NCBI GenBank assembly: GCA_030545055.2
Contig: CM061537.1
Coordinates: 68,093,290-68,157,289 of the forward strand
Length of the DNA: 64,000 nt
Source: Neoaliturus tenellus
Taxonomy: Eukaryota > Arthropoda > Insecta > Hemiptera > Cicadellidae
Direction of reading: 5' to 3'
In this document: in pieces, positions 22,096 to 33,396 of the stretch
Layout: each line of letters opens with the position of its first letter
Numbering within the stretch: position 1 is the first letter of the stretch
Notes under the pieces: model-generated
What the model saw: the letters and a program-made list of their open reading frames with translations, nothing else
Told to the model about the DNA's origin: nothing
Database searches by the model: none
Made by a program: the position numbers and the translations under genes

Positions 22096-22822
22096 TTAGC
22101 CAATGGCTTTTGACCAGTCAACAGCTCGCGCTCCTATTGGCTTACACGAAATTTCGCATTAAAAATTCCAAACTGGGTACCAAGCGCCTTTTCGGCCAGG
22201 AGGATCCCGTTATTTCTTTCAGGAAAATGTGGGTCTATATATAATTTGTATGTTTTATATAGCAATTTACGTTTTATGTTGATTTTACTAAATGTTTGTG
22301 CGGCGGTCAAAAAAGACCTTACCAGTTCAGGAAATTATGATGGTTGGAGGGTTAAAGAAATCCTTGATCAATCAGAAAATGTCAATGTTAATAAACCAAA
22401 CCTGTACATTAAAATTATGAACTAGAATTTTCATCTTTCACATTAATTGAACCCAGGGGCAAACCCAGGATTTTTAATTTCGGGGGGGGGATATTTTTTG
22501 CTGAAGGGTACGGCAGGTCCGTGGGCCTCCCCCGGAAAATGTTGGAATTTTTTAAGCTAAATGGTTAGTTTTAGTGAATTTCAGAAATTAAAATTTAACT
22601 TGATGCAGACTTCTACTCCGTCAGAATTTGGAGTGAAACTAATGGGTTTCGAATATTAAATAAAGATATCAGACTATTATTTAAACTTAGAAAAAATGTA
22701 TTGAATTTATATTATGATGGGAAATAAATAACATTCAGGTGAAGTACAGTAAGAAGTTATAGTCTAAAGTTTATTAAAAACACCAAAGTATAAATTACTC
22801 ATCAAAAAGGAAATACACTATT

Positions 22823-24361
22823 TATACTGGTGGTCTCTGAACTCTCTACCGACCTTTTCAGGTATTATTCCTGGATCAAACACAAGCTAAAAAATCATAT
22901 TTAAAATTAAAAAAAAAAAACTCTATAGTTATAGTAGTTGCAAAAATTAGAGAGACTGGAGGCAGGTAGTCCCGGCCCGTCCTAATCTTTTTGTTGACAA
23001 AACATCCCCTATTATAAAGCGGCCGACCGGTTGGGCACAGGAAGGCCGCTCGGGTCTCGGGGAATTCTCAGAGTAGGAGCGTCCAGTTGAGACTCCTCTT
23101 TGTCAGAGGTTTATTCATTTTTTAAATGGTTATACAATATCATAGAACTATGATTCAAATTTTGTTGTAATCGTCTATTCAACGCGAATCATATAAGCCG
23201 TCAATTGTTGTTGTACGTGCATTGGTTCGATTATTGGACAATTTAGGCTGTGGTCAAAATTCTGAGAATTCCCCGAGACCCGGGCGGCCTTCCGGTGCCT
23301 ACCCGGTCGGCCGCGTTATAATAGGGGATGTTTAGTCAAGAAAGGATTAGGAAGGGCCGGGACTACCTGCCTCCAGTCTCTCTAATTTTGACAACTACTA
23401 TACCCGTACAGCCGCCATTTTTTTATATTTTTTAACGAACAATTTTTAGTTTAAGAACGGCTTGACGTAATAATTTAAAATTCAGTACATAGCTTGTTTA
23501 AGTAAAGAAATAGCTGGAAAAAAATAATCAAGTTTTTATCCTTCATATTTTCAAAATAGCGACTGTTAAAAATCTTTAACTTTAAATTGCATAAAAACTA
23601 CGTAAGGTAGAAAAATTTATGTTCCTGTGTGTTTTTGGAAAATTTAATTTAAAATCCAACTATGTAAAAATTGTGGAAATCGGTTCATAAATAAGCGACA
23701 TAGAGCGATTTTAATTCAAATAATTACGCACTTGAGCGAATTGCCGCTCGAAAAGCGCGGTTGCGGCGCCAGGTCAATATAATGGATTTCCTACCAAAAC
23801 CTATCCCAGTGAAGTGCTACGACCGTGACTAGAATCAGTAAAATCGCTCTATCTCGCTTATTTATGAACCGATTTTCACAATTAATTGTTACAACGTTGG
23901 ATTTTTTAATTAAATTTTCCATAAAACACATATTAACATAAACTAACTTTCGTTGTTTTTATGCAATTTAAGGTTAAAAATTTTAAACAGCTACCATTTT
24001 AAAAATATGAAGGATATAAAGTTGATAATGGTCTGACGATGTATTCATTGAATATGAAAGGCCTTACCAAATAAAATTTTAATTTATTGGATATTTTGAA
24101 GAAAGTTAATTTAAAATTAATGATAAAAAGTTGATTATTTTTTCCACTTAGGTATTTACTTAAAAAAGCTGTGTACTGAATTTCAAGTTATTACATCAAG
24201 CCGTTCTTAAATTAAAAATTATTCTTTAAAAAATACAAAATGGCGGCTGTACGGGTAACCATGGAGTTTTGGAAATTTTAAAAATACGATATTTTGGCTT
24301 GTCTTTGGTCTAGTAATAATATCTGAAAAGGTCGGTAGAGAGTTCCAAGACACCCTGTATA
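22823..24361. mobile_element. Foldback element (layer 2), split by a MITE
   Basis: Ends TATACTGGTGGTCTCTGAAC (left) and the complement of TATACAGGGTGTCTTGGAAC (right). Arms match through ACTCTCTACCGACCTTTTCAG and, beyond the MITE, through GTACAGCCGCCATTTT and AAGAACGGCTTGA to about 23720 (right arm from about 23830). No coding frame. Confidence 0.72.
22930..23402. mobile_element. TA-flanked palindromic MITE (layer 3)
   Basis: 473 bp. Ends TATAGTAGTTG and CAACTACTATA, with arms of about 130-150 bp including TCCCGGCC and GGCGGCCTTCC-type GC-rich matches. It splits the left arm of the foldback element at the equivalent of TA, as expected for a Tc1/mariner- or pogo-mobilised MITE. Confidence 0.78.
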
Positions 24362-24606
24362 AGGCACAGAATGCAGCATCAGAGTTATTTATATTATAAA
24401 GATGATATAATAACTAATAACAATAACTAATACAAATTGTACAATTGTAACTTAAAAGTATTATATTATTTTTACAATGCATAAGGCAAAATATATCGTG
24501 TCTTCTTAAAAAATAGAATCAAGTTGTCAAAATTCAAATGAAATACAGTAAATGATAGTCTACAGTCTATAGGAAATACCAAAATTCCTTAACGTGCATT
24601 ACTTAA

Positions 24607-25362
24607 CACGTTGCGTGCGGACTACAGCTATTGATGTAGTGCGGCGCGAGCCCTGACCGCGGCCTACAGCTATTGATGTAGTCGCGCCACTCCCACTTTA
24701 TTAGTTCAGTATGAGCTCAGCCATTGTCCGGGATCGTTTTATCCCTTTGCCGCCTGTCGTGCCAATACACAGGTCCATTTTGGCGCGTTTAGTTTTCCGT
24801 TCTAGGGTTTCTGTTCAGGACGGTACCGTGGTAACTTCATACTTTTGTGTAGTGTGTATAGTTGTTTTTATTTTTCATTTATTTTTCTATTCTATTATTT
24901 TTAGTAGGCCTACTTGTTGTGTCAAGAAACAAGTTTGTGGATCGTTAGAAACACTTGTGGTAGTAAACTGACTACTTTATCCTCGTTGTGACTTACGCGA
25001 CCGGCACCACCGGCGGACTACATCAATAGATGTACCGGAAATGATATTTAACGACAAAATTGGAGTCCTGGCGATCCTCAGATAATATTTCTATGCATTA
25101 CTCTCATTTACTCGGTGTATAATCAGTTATTTTATTTTAGCCACTCAAAAATGCCTTGTGGGGACTCACGCGACCGGCGCCACCGGCGGACTACATCAAT
25201 TGATGTACCGGAAGTGACATCACGAATAATGACCAAAATGGAGGCCTGGCGATCTTATGATGACATTTTGGATGCATTCATATAGTTTACTTGGTGAATA
25301 ATTAATTATTATATTTCAGCCACTGGCGTATGCAATGTTAATCATAAACCGCACTCAACGTG
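24607..25362. mobile_element. TTAA-flanked piggyBac-type nonautonomous element
   Basis: TTAA at 24603-24606 and 25363-25366. Termini CACGTTGCGTGCGG (left) and the complement of CACGTTGAGTGCGG (right). The interior has repeated GGCGGACTACATCAAT-type motifs, one pair 50 bp from the left end and two more at about 25010-25035 and 25180-25205. TTAA specificity and subterminal repeats fit piggyBac. The 86-codon frame at 24711-24971 has no recognisable domain. Confidence 0.75.
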
Positions 25363-25464
25363 TTAAAAATCGTAAAATATATGAGTTATCTTTTTCTCTA
25401 AGATACAGACACACGTTTAGACTAACTAAACGGCAAAACAACAAAATAACTAATAAGTTAAAGG

Positions 25465-27657
25465 TGGCAGCACTATAAGTGAATTATAGTTGAATTAAAA
25501 TCAAAAGAGTATTGGGACTGGCGGTGCTTCGGCAGTGTTCGGCAACACTCGGGTAAACCCGCTGTTTTAATCGTGATTACATCAGCTGGTAATGGAAAAT
25601 ATGGCTCATCTGGCGAATTGATTCATTTGATTTGTTCGGTTTCATGAATAGAATTTTGAACCTATTCGTTTTGTACGATGATACAGTAGTTTTGTCCACA
25701 CCCGTCTATATCCGATGAATCGGATTTCACCGATTATTTGACGTTAATAATCTGTGGCCTACTTTGTGGGTCACGTGGATATTTAATTAATTAATTTTAA
25801 GATTTTACGTCACAGTAAAAAAAAGAGTTAAGATGCCAGTTTATTTACTCAGTTTGAAAGTGGGGTTAGTAACAGTGTTCGCGCAACGTAAATCCATAAT
25901 CTATTATGACAATTGAATTACGAATGCCGAATTATACTATTTAGTTTTGTACATTGGTTTCTCACCTATGTGAAGTCCTGATTACTACTGATTAGGTCGT
26001 GGATGAAAGATAACAAATTTAGTAATTTAGTTACGGTATAAACTTATTGTTTCTTCACCCAGGATATTGGTTGATTGATAAATTTAATAGTCGAAGTAGA
26101 ATAAGGCAGATTTATAAAACCTTTAATAATAAATCATAGTAATAATAAGTAGGCCTAATAATTTAGTTTCTTCAACCAAAGTAAGACGACGTCGAATGAC
26201 TGACCACCTCCGTCGGGGTCACTTGGCTTGTACCCCTACTGAGGCGCCTCTCCTCCATCACATGACTCGTCCTCCCACTACTCGAAAGTCTAAAATGCCC
26301 CGTTGTTCAAATGTGGCTGTTTCAATCCTTTCAATGTAGGCCTATATCAGACATCATTGTTCCATTTTCTGAACCGATCGCGTTCATAATGTACCGGTAA
26401 CCATCAAGCGATAAGGTAATGAATTGCCTTTACCGGTGCTGACTGGGCTGTATACGTTGGCTCAAGATATAAAATAAGAAAAGGCTGCTGGACTTGTTTT
26501 ATAAGCAGAAATTAAAAATTTCGCAAGTCGTGCAAGTGATGAGGAGGGGAGGATGGAGCCAATGTGGAATGAGTGTTACTGTTATAGAACTTCTACTCAA
26601 CTCTCGCGTTTATTTCAATCCAAGGTCGTTGCAGTTTACCGTACATATTTTGGTTTCCTCTCTTCCGCTCTTTGTTCCTCCCTACGATGGCTATGTTCCT
26701 TACAGAAACCTATTGTTAAGTGTGATCTTCTTGATAATTTATATAGACAATAGAGGATAATGTTCACCTTCCCTATGTGTTAGGTTTTAAAACGGGAGTT
26801 TTACTTTGTAAATTGCGAATGTCACTCTGTTAACTTTTTAAAAGTAATACTGGCCTAAAAATCTATACTTATTTAATACGCTAAGGGTTTTTTTTGTCTT
26901 GAGAACTTCTCCTACAATTTTCAAGTTTTTGGTGTCGTTGGATAGGGCTTGGTCAGTACCGGTAGTTGTTTCCGCCAAAATTTGATAATAATCTGACTAA
27001 AACTAAAGGCGCTAAGTTTTTTATTCACCATTGAAATCTCAAAATTTCCCATTTAAATAACATTGGGATTGAATAAAGCATTTAAACATATGTTAATAAT
27101 CAGCTGTAAATACGTGTGTAGTGATTGGTGATTAAAGAGATTCACAATATTGTATTGGTCGGATGTCATTGATTTATAGCTAAAAGTAACATTTGTATTG
27201 TATTATAATAAATTGCTCGATTTCGGGCAACACATATACTAGTAACATTGAATGTGTAAGAAGTTTTCAAATATATAAACTTAGGCATAGGTAGGCCTAC
27301 TTTGTGAGTTTCATAAATTAAACGCTAACATTAGTATGATAAAAATTATATGAAAACCTTGAAATAAAATGATGAATAGATATGAAACCTTGTAAACAAA
27401 ACTGATGAAACAACAACCTGGTTCTCAGATCGTGATCGAAACTAAGGAACCATCTTAATATCGATCAGCGATACGAATCGTCTCTTCTAGAAATTGTCTT
27501 ATGATTCATTCAATTCACTGATTCGTTCATTTGAACAACTCAGCAGCTGTTTACTTAGTGGAGCCGACTAGTCCCAAACGTACCCGAACATTGCCGAAGC
27601 CCCACCAGTCCCAATTCTCTTTTGATTTTAATTCAACTATAGAGCTCGCTTAGTGCC
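25465..27657. mobile_element. Inverted-repeat DNA element
   Basis: About 25485-25545 is the reverse complement of about 27585-27645 (shared core GTTGAATTAAAATCAAAAGA, then GGGACTGG-GGTGCTTCGGCA with small differences). The interior contains family C copy 3 and no clear coding frame. Target duplication not determined. Confidence 0.6.
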
Positions 27658-27923
27658 AATTGCAAGAACTAGACAGTGCCGACGTGGCGCTTTGTATGAA
27701 CCCGTCAGTAATGCCAACGCGCAATAAATAATTTATTTCACTTCCAATTACCTGTTTTGGATCATCTAATATTAGGCCTACTGTTTTATATTTTTGCATT
27801 GTGCAATTAAAACACCTATTATTTTCTTATATAAGATTGCCTTAATATCTGTTTACTTATAAAAGTCTGGCACATGAAAATAATACTTTAACCATTTGTC
27901 ATAAGTTAGATTATTTTTATTAA

Positions 27924-28383
27924 GAGTCATCTTCACCCCTGAGCCAGTAACCCATTGTTGCGCAGTCGGCAATGTTAATCATACGGCTTTTAATGCAAAA
28001 CATGGTATAGCATTCCCCTGTTTCGGACGCCGTTTTTCAACCGAATTTCTTTAAACTTGGTAAGTGTTTAGTTGAATAGTTATACTATGTCGCTCATACC
28101 TCGGAATTTTGAAAATTTAACAAATATTACTCTTTGAGACGTCCCAAAGTTACTCGATTTTCCTTAGTAATATTTGTTAATATTTGTTAAATTTTCAAAA
28201 TTCCGAGGTATGAGAGACATAGTATAACTATTCAACTAAACACTTACCAAGTTTAAATAAATTCGGTTGAAAAATGGCGTCCGAAACAGGGGAATGCTAT
28301 ACCATGTTTTGCATTAAAAGCCGTATGATTAACATTGCCGACTGCGCAACAATGGGTTACTGGCCCAGGGGTGAAGATGACTC
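27924..28383. mobile_element. TTAA-flanked foldback MITE, copy 1
   Basis: TTAA at 27920-27923 and 28384-28387 around ends GAGTCATCTTCACC and its complement. The two arms of about 220 bp are almost perfect complements, giving a hairpin with a spacer of about 20 bp near 28148-28166. Copy 2 lies at 45846-46286. Confidence 0.82.
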
Positions 28384-28399
28384 TTAACTCCAACATTTC

Positions 28400-28420
28400 G
28401 GGGGGGGGGGGGGGGGGGGG
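28400..28420 (+). repeat. Poly-G run (about 21 bases)
   Basis: A homopolymer G tract near the right end of the hAT-type element. A shorter G run occurs at the matching position of the left end (about 22482-22490), so it belongs to the element's subterminal sequence. Confidence 0.85.
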
Positions 28421-28453
28421 AGATATATCCCATCTCCCCTGGGTTCACCCTTG

Positions 28454-29120
28454 ATTGAACCTAAAATTTAAATAATTTTATCACTTAATTGTTCTTTTTT
28501 GGGGGCGTCGGGGGTATATTCATTTATACTTTAGGTGTCCTGGTTTGACCCCGTAAAATTATGGCAAGCCTAAAGAAAACAAAGTTTCGCCCATCGAAGT
28601 ATGAGATCCGAACTATTTAGATTTATAAGGTTCATATTGATGGCAGACTAGGCCTACAGGTACAACCTCTTAACCTAGCCTTTGAGTAGGCTAATAGGCC
28701 TACAATACATACCAGCAGCCTATACCAATCAAAGCACCAACGAACAAAGTTCCTAGGGCTAAGACATCCCTTACGTAAAAAAATCTTGTTCCTTTGATTT
28801 GTCTATATCTTTTATAAATATTTGGAATACCCATGAAAGATGATTCACTGCAGATCGTTAACTTCAAACTCGTAGCTAAAAGAAAATCGTATAGAAACTA
28901 AAATAAATGATAAATAACCAAATAACCTCGAATAGAATGATGACGGAACTCGGAACAATGTACTGACACTGACGTCTATTTCCTCCTCCAGTATCATTGT
29001 GGAGATACGCGCCTACAATGTTACCAACACCGCAAATAAAACTAACCCGTCCTAACGTCCAAGACACATAGATATATAGACCGCCGAGACATCGCGGACA
29101 ATGCTGAAAACATATAAAAT
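28454..29120. other. No gene recognised
   Basis: AT-rich sequence with two TAGGCCTA words (near 28650 and 28693). A 91-codon open frame on the minus strand (28876-29151) runs into repeat family A and shows no recognisable domain. Confidence 0.4.
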
Positions 29121-29736
29121 ACCCCCCGTCGCAGCAGACCTGCGTACTCATCGATGTCTCATATTTATATATGTATCTTAATAAGTATATATATGCAGAT
29201 ATGAATATTTTAATGAATGGTGTTTTTGGTATGGGGGGAACTTGTAGTAAAAATTTAACACGGTTAAAGGCTTATATCTAACCTTTAGCACCACCGTATG
29301 TTTTCCCAACAATAGAAATTCAATTAAAAGCTCACAATTGAAAGTAGCTTTAAAGAGCAATATCACCGTTATTAAAATATAACAACCAATACATATTATA
29401 TATCAAAATGTGCAAAATTTTATTTTCTAAATTTTATTAATTACAAAATTTAGCTGTCTAACGGTTCAAAAGATATTCAGTACATACTTATAAAACTACA
29501 GCCGCCATTTTGAAAATGTTGGTCATATCATAGCAGGCGAGCGCATCAGCGTCAGAGAGTGGTAGACTTTTCACCGCTTTTCACCATCGTTTTTCTCAGG
29601 TAATTTTACATAAGAATCGGTAAAAATATATAAGTTTGCAATTACTTCCGGGTTGAACCATAATTTGACTAGACTATTAGGTCTTACCAAGGCTACTACC
29701 GTAATAGCGTATTCCCTATAGGGAAATTCGCTAAAA
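29121..29736. repeat. Dispersed repeat family A, copy 3
   Basis: Starts with CGTCGCAGCAGACCTGCGTA and ends with CCCTATAGGGAAATTCGCT, like copy 1. The interior is shorter and diverged. Confidence 0.6.
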
Positions 29737-30073
29737 CTATGGATATAAATCCATATAAACATGGAACGCCGGGTCAAGTAAGTAGCAAAAAGAGCAAAAG
29801 AGGTGGGAAACGGGCCGGAGTTAAGTGCTGGCTAATTGGAGTCCCTCCACCACTACCCGGGGGACAGACGCAAAACGGCGATTGATGTCGGCATATACTC
29901 GCTCCTGCAAGTCCTGCAGCTCACGGCCTCGATAAACTTGCAACTAAACTTATATATTTGCAATCTGGAAGAACTAAGAATCACAACGGTGTAAATTACT
30001 TTAAGATGTGTAAAGGATTACAATTTTAACAATACGAAATACAATTAAATCTAATAATGTGAACTTGAAAAAG
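29737..30073. other. No gene recognised
   Basis: Mixed-composition sequence between family A copy 3 and the palindrome. Nothing identified. Confidence 0.4.
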
Positions 30074-31163
30074 TTACTAAGGGGTCAATCCATTTCAAAT
30101 CACCCAGGCAATGTTGCTCAACATTTTTTATTTGCCTGATTTTTTTATTATGAGTTCCCTATGGGTAGACAATCACAAAACACCATTTAAAAATTTTTTA
30201 CCAGACCTGGTTTTTTTCTGGTAGCCATTTTTAAAATGGCGTCTGGGCAAATTTGAGTAAAAAACGAGGTCAGCGGAAATTTTAATTGCCAATGTATTTT
30301 TTAAGATATCAGACAAATTTAAAAACCATTGTGTTCAGCATAAAATAAACTTCAAGTTAACATTATATTAATGTTTCTTTTGAGCAAGAAAGTCAGTAAA
30401 ACTCCTTCTGCAAAAACTCAAAAGAAAATCGTCAATCGTTACTTTTTAAGACCATAAAAATCTAAGAAGGGAAAGAGACTCACAAATAATATTTTATTTC
30501 TGTGTTTAATACTTATATATCTACATGCAGAAGGAGTTTTATTCCTGAGAATGCTCTCCTTTTTTTTCTAGAGCTCTTAAAAAATGGCCGAAAGCCTTAT
30601 AATACCGATTTTCTCGGGTTAATATCTAAAAAGGGACTGAATGAAAATAAGTGAAAAATATACAGAATGATCTTTATACTAATAGGGACATCTCACAAAA
30701 AAATTATGACTGAGACTCGACTACATTTAGAGATATACATTATTGAATTTCGGTTAAAAACGCTACCCTTTTTCATTTTAGTGCAGTGCCAAGTTAATAA
30801 ATATGAGCCAGAAATACTCTTGACAGTGCTTAAATTATGTTTAAATCATTAAATTCAATAAAAAACATTTAATTTTTAATAATAACAGACAGTGATAACA
30901 ATAGTTAGAGTTATAATTCTTAAACTGAACTTACCGATACAATGGTTGCACTACACTTGCGCACAGTATTCACACAATAATGTTTTTGTAGGCATTTAGA
31001 TTTAAACTTTAGTTGCAATTACTTGTTAGCTGCAATTTTCATCAGAGAGTTAAATAAACATTATATTTTATTATATAGTTTATTATTTATGTTATGTGTC
31101 CTAACGGACACGGTTGTTGGTTCCACCTTTCGCACTATTTTCTTAGCACACACCCAGGCAGTG

Positions 31164-31400
31164 TCATTTTTTGAGAGTTGTAACGCAGTTTTTTGGTCCA
31201 GAGGGGTGAATGAAATGCACCAAAACATCATTGTTGTCTTGACTTATGTCTTCGATTCTGCCAAGCCACCACTTGTCATCATAGATACAAGCAACATAGT
31301 CATTATTCGTAAGAGATGATACATTTGAAAAGTATTGAAGTTTTATGGTCATCAAAGTTTGTGCCTGTAGAAGTAACAAAACTTCTGATTTGATTGTCAC
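31164..31400 (-). pseudogene. SH3/Tudor-like domain fragment of a transposon protein, left arm
   Basis: The frame contains NDYVACIYDDKWWLGRIEDI, then VLVHFIHPSGP, a small beta-barrel pattern (aromatic-rich strand, W-x-G turn, HP-x-G) like SH3-fold domains at the C-terminus of some uncharacterised insect transposon proteins. After a frameshift near 31195 the sequence resumes as KNDTAWVCAKKIVRKVEP, the expected continuation ending in a W-V-C strand. Role unknown; such folds often bind modified histone tails or DNA (inference). Confidence 0.55.
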
Positions 31401-31455
31401 TTATGGGGACATATCTGTGATAGTTTTTTGTTCCTTTGACTAACATTCAAATCTA

Positions 31456-31680
31456 GTGGCATCAAGTGACAGTCAAATCAGATGTTTTGTTACTTCTACA
31501 GGCACAAACTATGATGACCGTCAAACTTCAATACTTTTCACAAATGTATCATCTCTTACAAATAATGACTATGTTGCTTGTATCTATGATGAAAAGTGGC
31601 GCCTTGGCAGAATCGAAGACATAAAACAAAACAACCATGTTGTTTTGGTGCTTTTCTTTTACCCCTCTGGACTATATAAT
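31456..31680 (+). pseudogene. SH3/Tudor-like domain fragment, right arm copy
   Basis: Encodes NDYVACIYDEKWRLGRIEDI and then VLVLFFYPSG, the same module as the left arm in inverted orientation. It loses similarity at the HP-x-G position because about 100 bp present in the left arm are deleted here. Several substitutions (W to R, H to F and Y) suggest no selection on the protein since the duplication. Confidence 0.55.
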
Positions 31681-32699
31681 AAAATATCATATTTATTTAA
31701 CTCTCTGATGAAAATTGCAGCTAACAAGTATTTTCTACCAAAGTTTTAAATCTGAATGCCTACAAAAACATTATTGTGTGAATACTGTACGCAAGTGTAG
31801 TGCAACCATTGTATCGGTAAGTTCAGTTAAATTAAGAATTATAACTCTAACCATTGTTATCACTGTCTGTTATTATTAAAAATAAAAAATAAAATGTTTT
31901 TTATTGAATTTAATGATTTAAACATAATTTAAGCTCTGTCAAGAGTATTTCTGGCTCATATTTATTAACTTGGCACTACACTAAAATGAAAAAGAATAGC
32001 GTTTTTAACCGAAATTCAATAATGTATATCTCTAAATGTAGTCGAGTCTCAGTCATAATTTTTTTGTGAGATATCCCTATTAGTATAAAGAACATTCTGT
32101 ATATTTTTCACTTATTTTCATTCAGTCCCTTTTTAGATATTAACCCGAGAAAATCGGTATTATAAGGCTTTCGGCCATTTTAAGAGCTCTAGAAAAAAAG
32201 GAGAACATTCTCAGGAATAAAACTCCTTCTGCATGTAGTTATATAAGTATTCAACACAGAAATAAAATATTATTTGTGAGTCTCATTCCCTTCTTAGATT
32301 TTTTATGGTCTTAAAAAGTAACGATTGATGATTTTCTTTCGATTTTTTGCAAAAGGAGTTTTACTGACTTTTTTGCACAAAAGAAACATTAATATAATGT
32401 TAACTTGAAGTTTATTTTATGCTGAACACAATGGTTTTTGAATTTTTTCTGATATCTTTAAAAATAGATTGGCAATTAAAATTTCTGCTGACCTCGTTTT
32501 TTACTCAAATTTGCCCAACCGCCATTTTAAAAATGGCTGCCAGAAAAAAACTAAGTCTGGTAAAAATTTTTAAAATGGTGTTTTGTGACTGTCTACCCAT
32601 AGGGAAATCATAATAAAAAATCAGGCAAATAAAAAATGTTGAGCAACAATTTTTATTCTGATTGGGTGATTTGAAATGGATTGACCCTAAGGGTAAACT

Positions 32700-33388
32700 T
32701 TTTTTTATTTTTTGGTTCAGAAACAAACTTAAAGCGGGAAAATTGTAGGTGATGAGTTGATTCGTAATACTTGGTAGAGAAAATTAGGATAAAAAGCTTA
32801 GCTTAATTTAAATGTAAGGTCAGTTGTTTTTCCAAAATGCCAACTTATTGTTGATAAAATAATAATGTGACTCAGTAGCTTTTAAGTTATCTGTATTTTT
32901 GACCATTTTTCCATATTTTGTCCATTGTACTAACTATGTACCTAAAGACAATAAAGCATATTCTATTCTATTCTTAGCGTTTTCACAATCGAATTGTTAA
33001 TGAGCCCAGCGAGGTCGCGCCGTCGGCCGCCCAACTCAGTTCCCGGCTCTTGGACATTCATTTTGAATTAGGGTTTAAGATATTATCCCTATCCTACATT
33101 GAATTGACTGAGGCTATAAATATATTTTTGTCACATAGTTAGCCAACAGAGTATCTTTGGGCACACCTTTTAATGGTGGTGCATTTGGGTTGATTGGTTT
33201 CAGATAGCAGATATCGTTTACTGTCAATATATGTTTACTGTTGGTTTGATGAAAATGGAAATTTAGAACTTGGTTTATTTAACTACAATAAATAAACTAA
33301 ACTACAATATATAACTATGAAATAGTTGTTAACATTACGAGAAACTACATGCAAGGCTAACTAACTATAGCAGGTTCAGGACACTAGT
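32700..33388. other. No gene recognised
   Basis: AT-rich, apart from a short GC-rich patch at about 33000-33050 whose nature is unclear (possible exon or promoter fragment). No supported frame. Confidence 0.4.
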
Positions 33389-33396
33389 CCGATGAG

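Larger units (their letters stand above)
22454..28453. mobile_element. 6-kb hAT-type element with nested insertions
   Basis: Perfect 8-bp direct duplications ATTGAACC (22446-22453 and 28454-28461) bound ends CAGGGGCAAACCCAGG and the complement of CAAGGGTGAACCCAGG. CAGGG termini and an 8-bp duplication are hAT hallmarks. Length is 6000 bp. No transposase frame survives. Inside lie a foldback element (22823-24361) that itself contains a TA-flanked MITE (22930-23402), a TTAA-flanked piggyBac-type element (24607-25362), an inverted-repeat element (about 25465-27657) and a TTAA-flanked foldback MITE (27924-28383). Confidence 0.8.
30074..32696. mobile_element. 2.6-kb palindromic (inverted-duplicated) transposon
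   Basis: Left arm 30074 to about 31405 is the reverse complement of right arm about 31462-32696. The outer ends share GGGTCAATCCATTTCAAATC and its complement. The central spacer is only about 55 bp. The left arm is about 100 bp longer because it keeps coding sequence (about 31091-31194) that the right arm has lost. Both arms contain the same coding fragment. The element looks like one end of a DNA transposon duplicated in inverted orientation. Class unknown. Confidence 0.82.

Noticed and set aside
24711..24971. 86-codon frame in the TTAA element as a transposase
   Set aside because: No DDE or other piggyBac motif and far too short; the element is nonautonomous.
26494..26760. Two overlapping plus-strand ORFs of 66-88 codons
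   Set aside because: Located inside an inverted-repeat element, with no domain and hydrophobic random-looking composition.
31023..31319. 98-codon plus-strand frame in the palindrome
   Set aside because: Antisense to the SH3/Tudor-like fragment; the minus-strand reading carries the recognisable domain.
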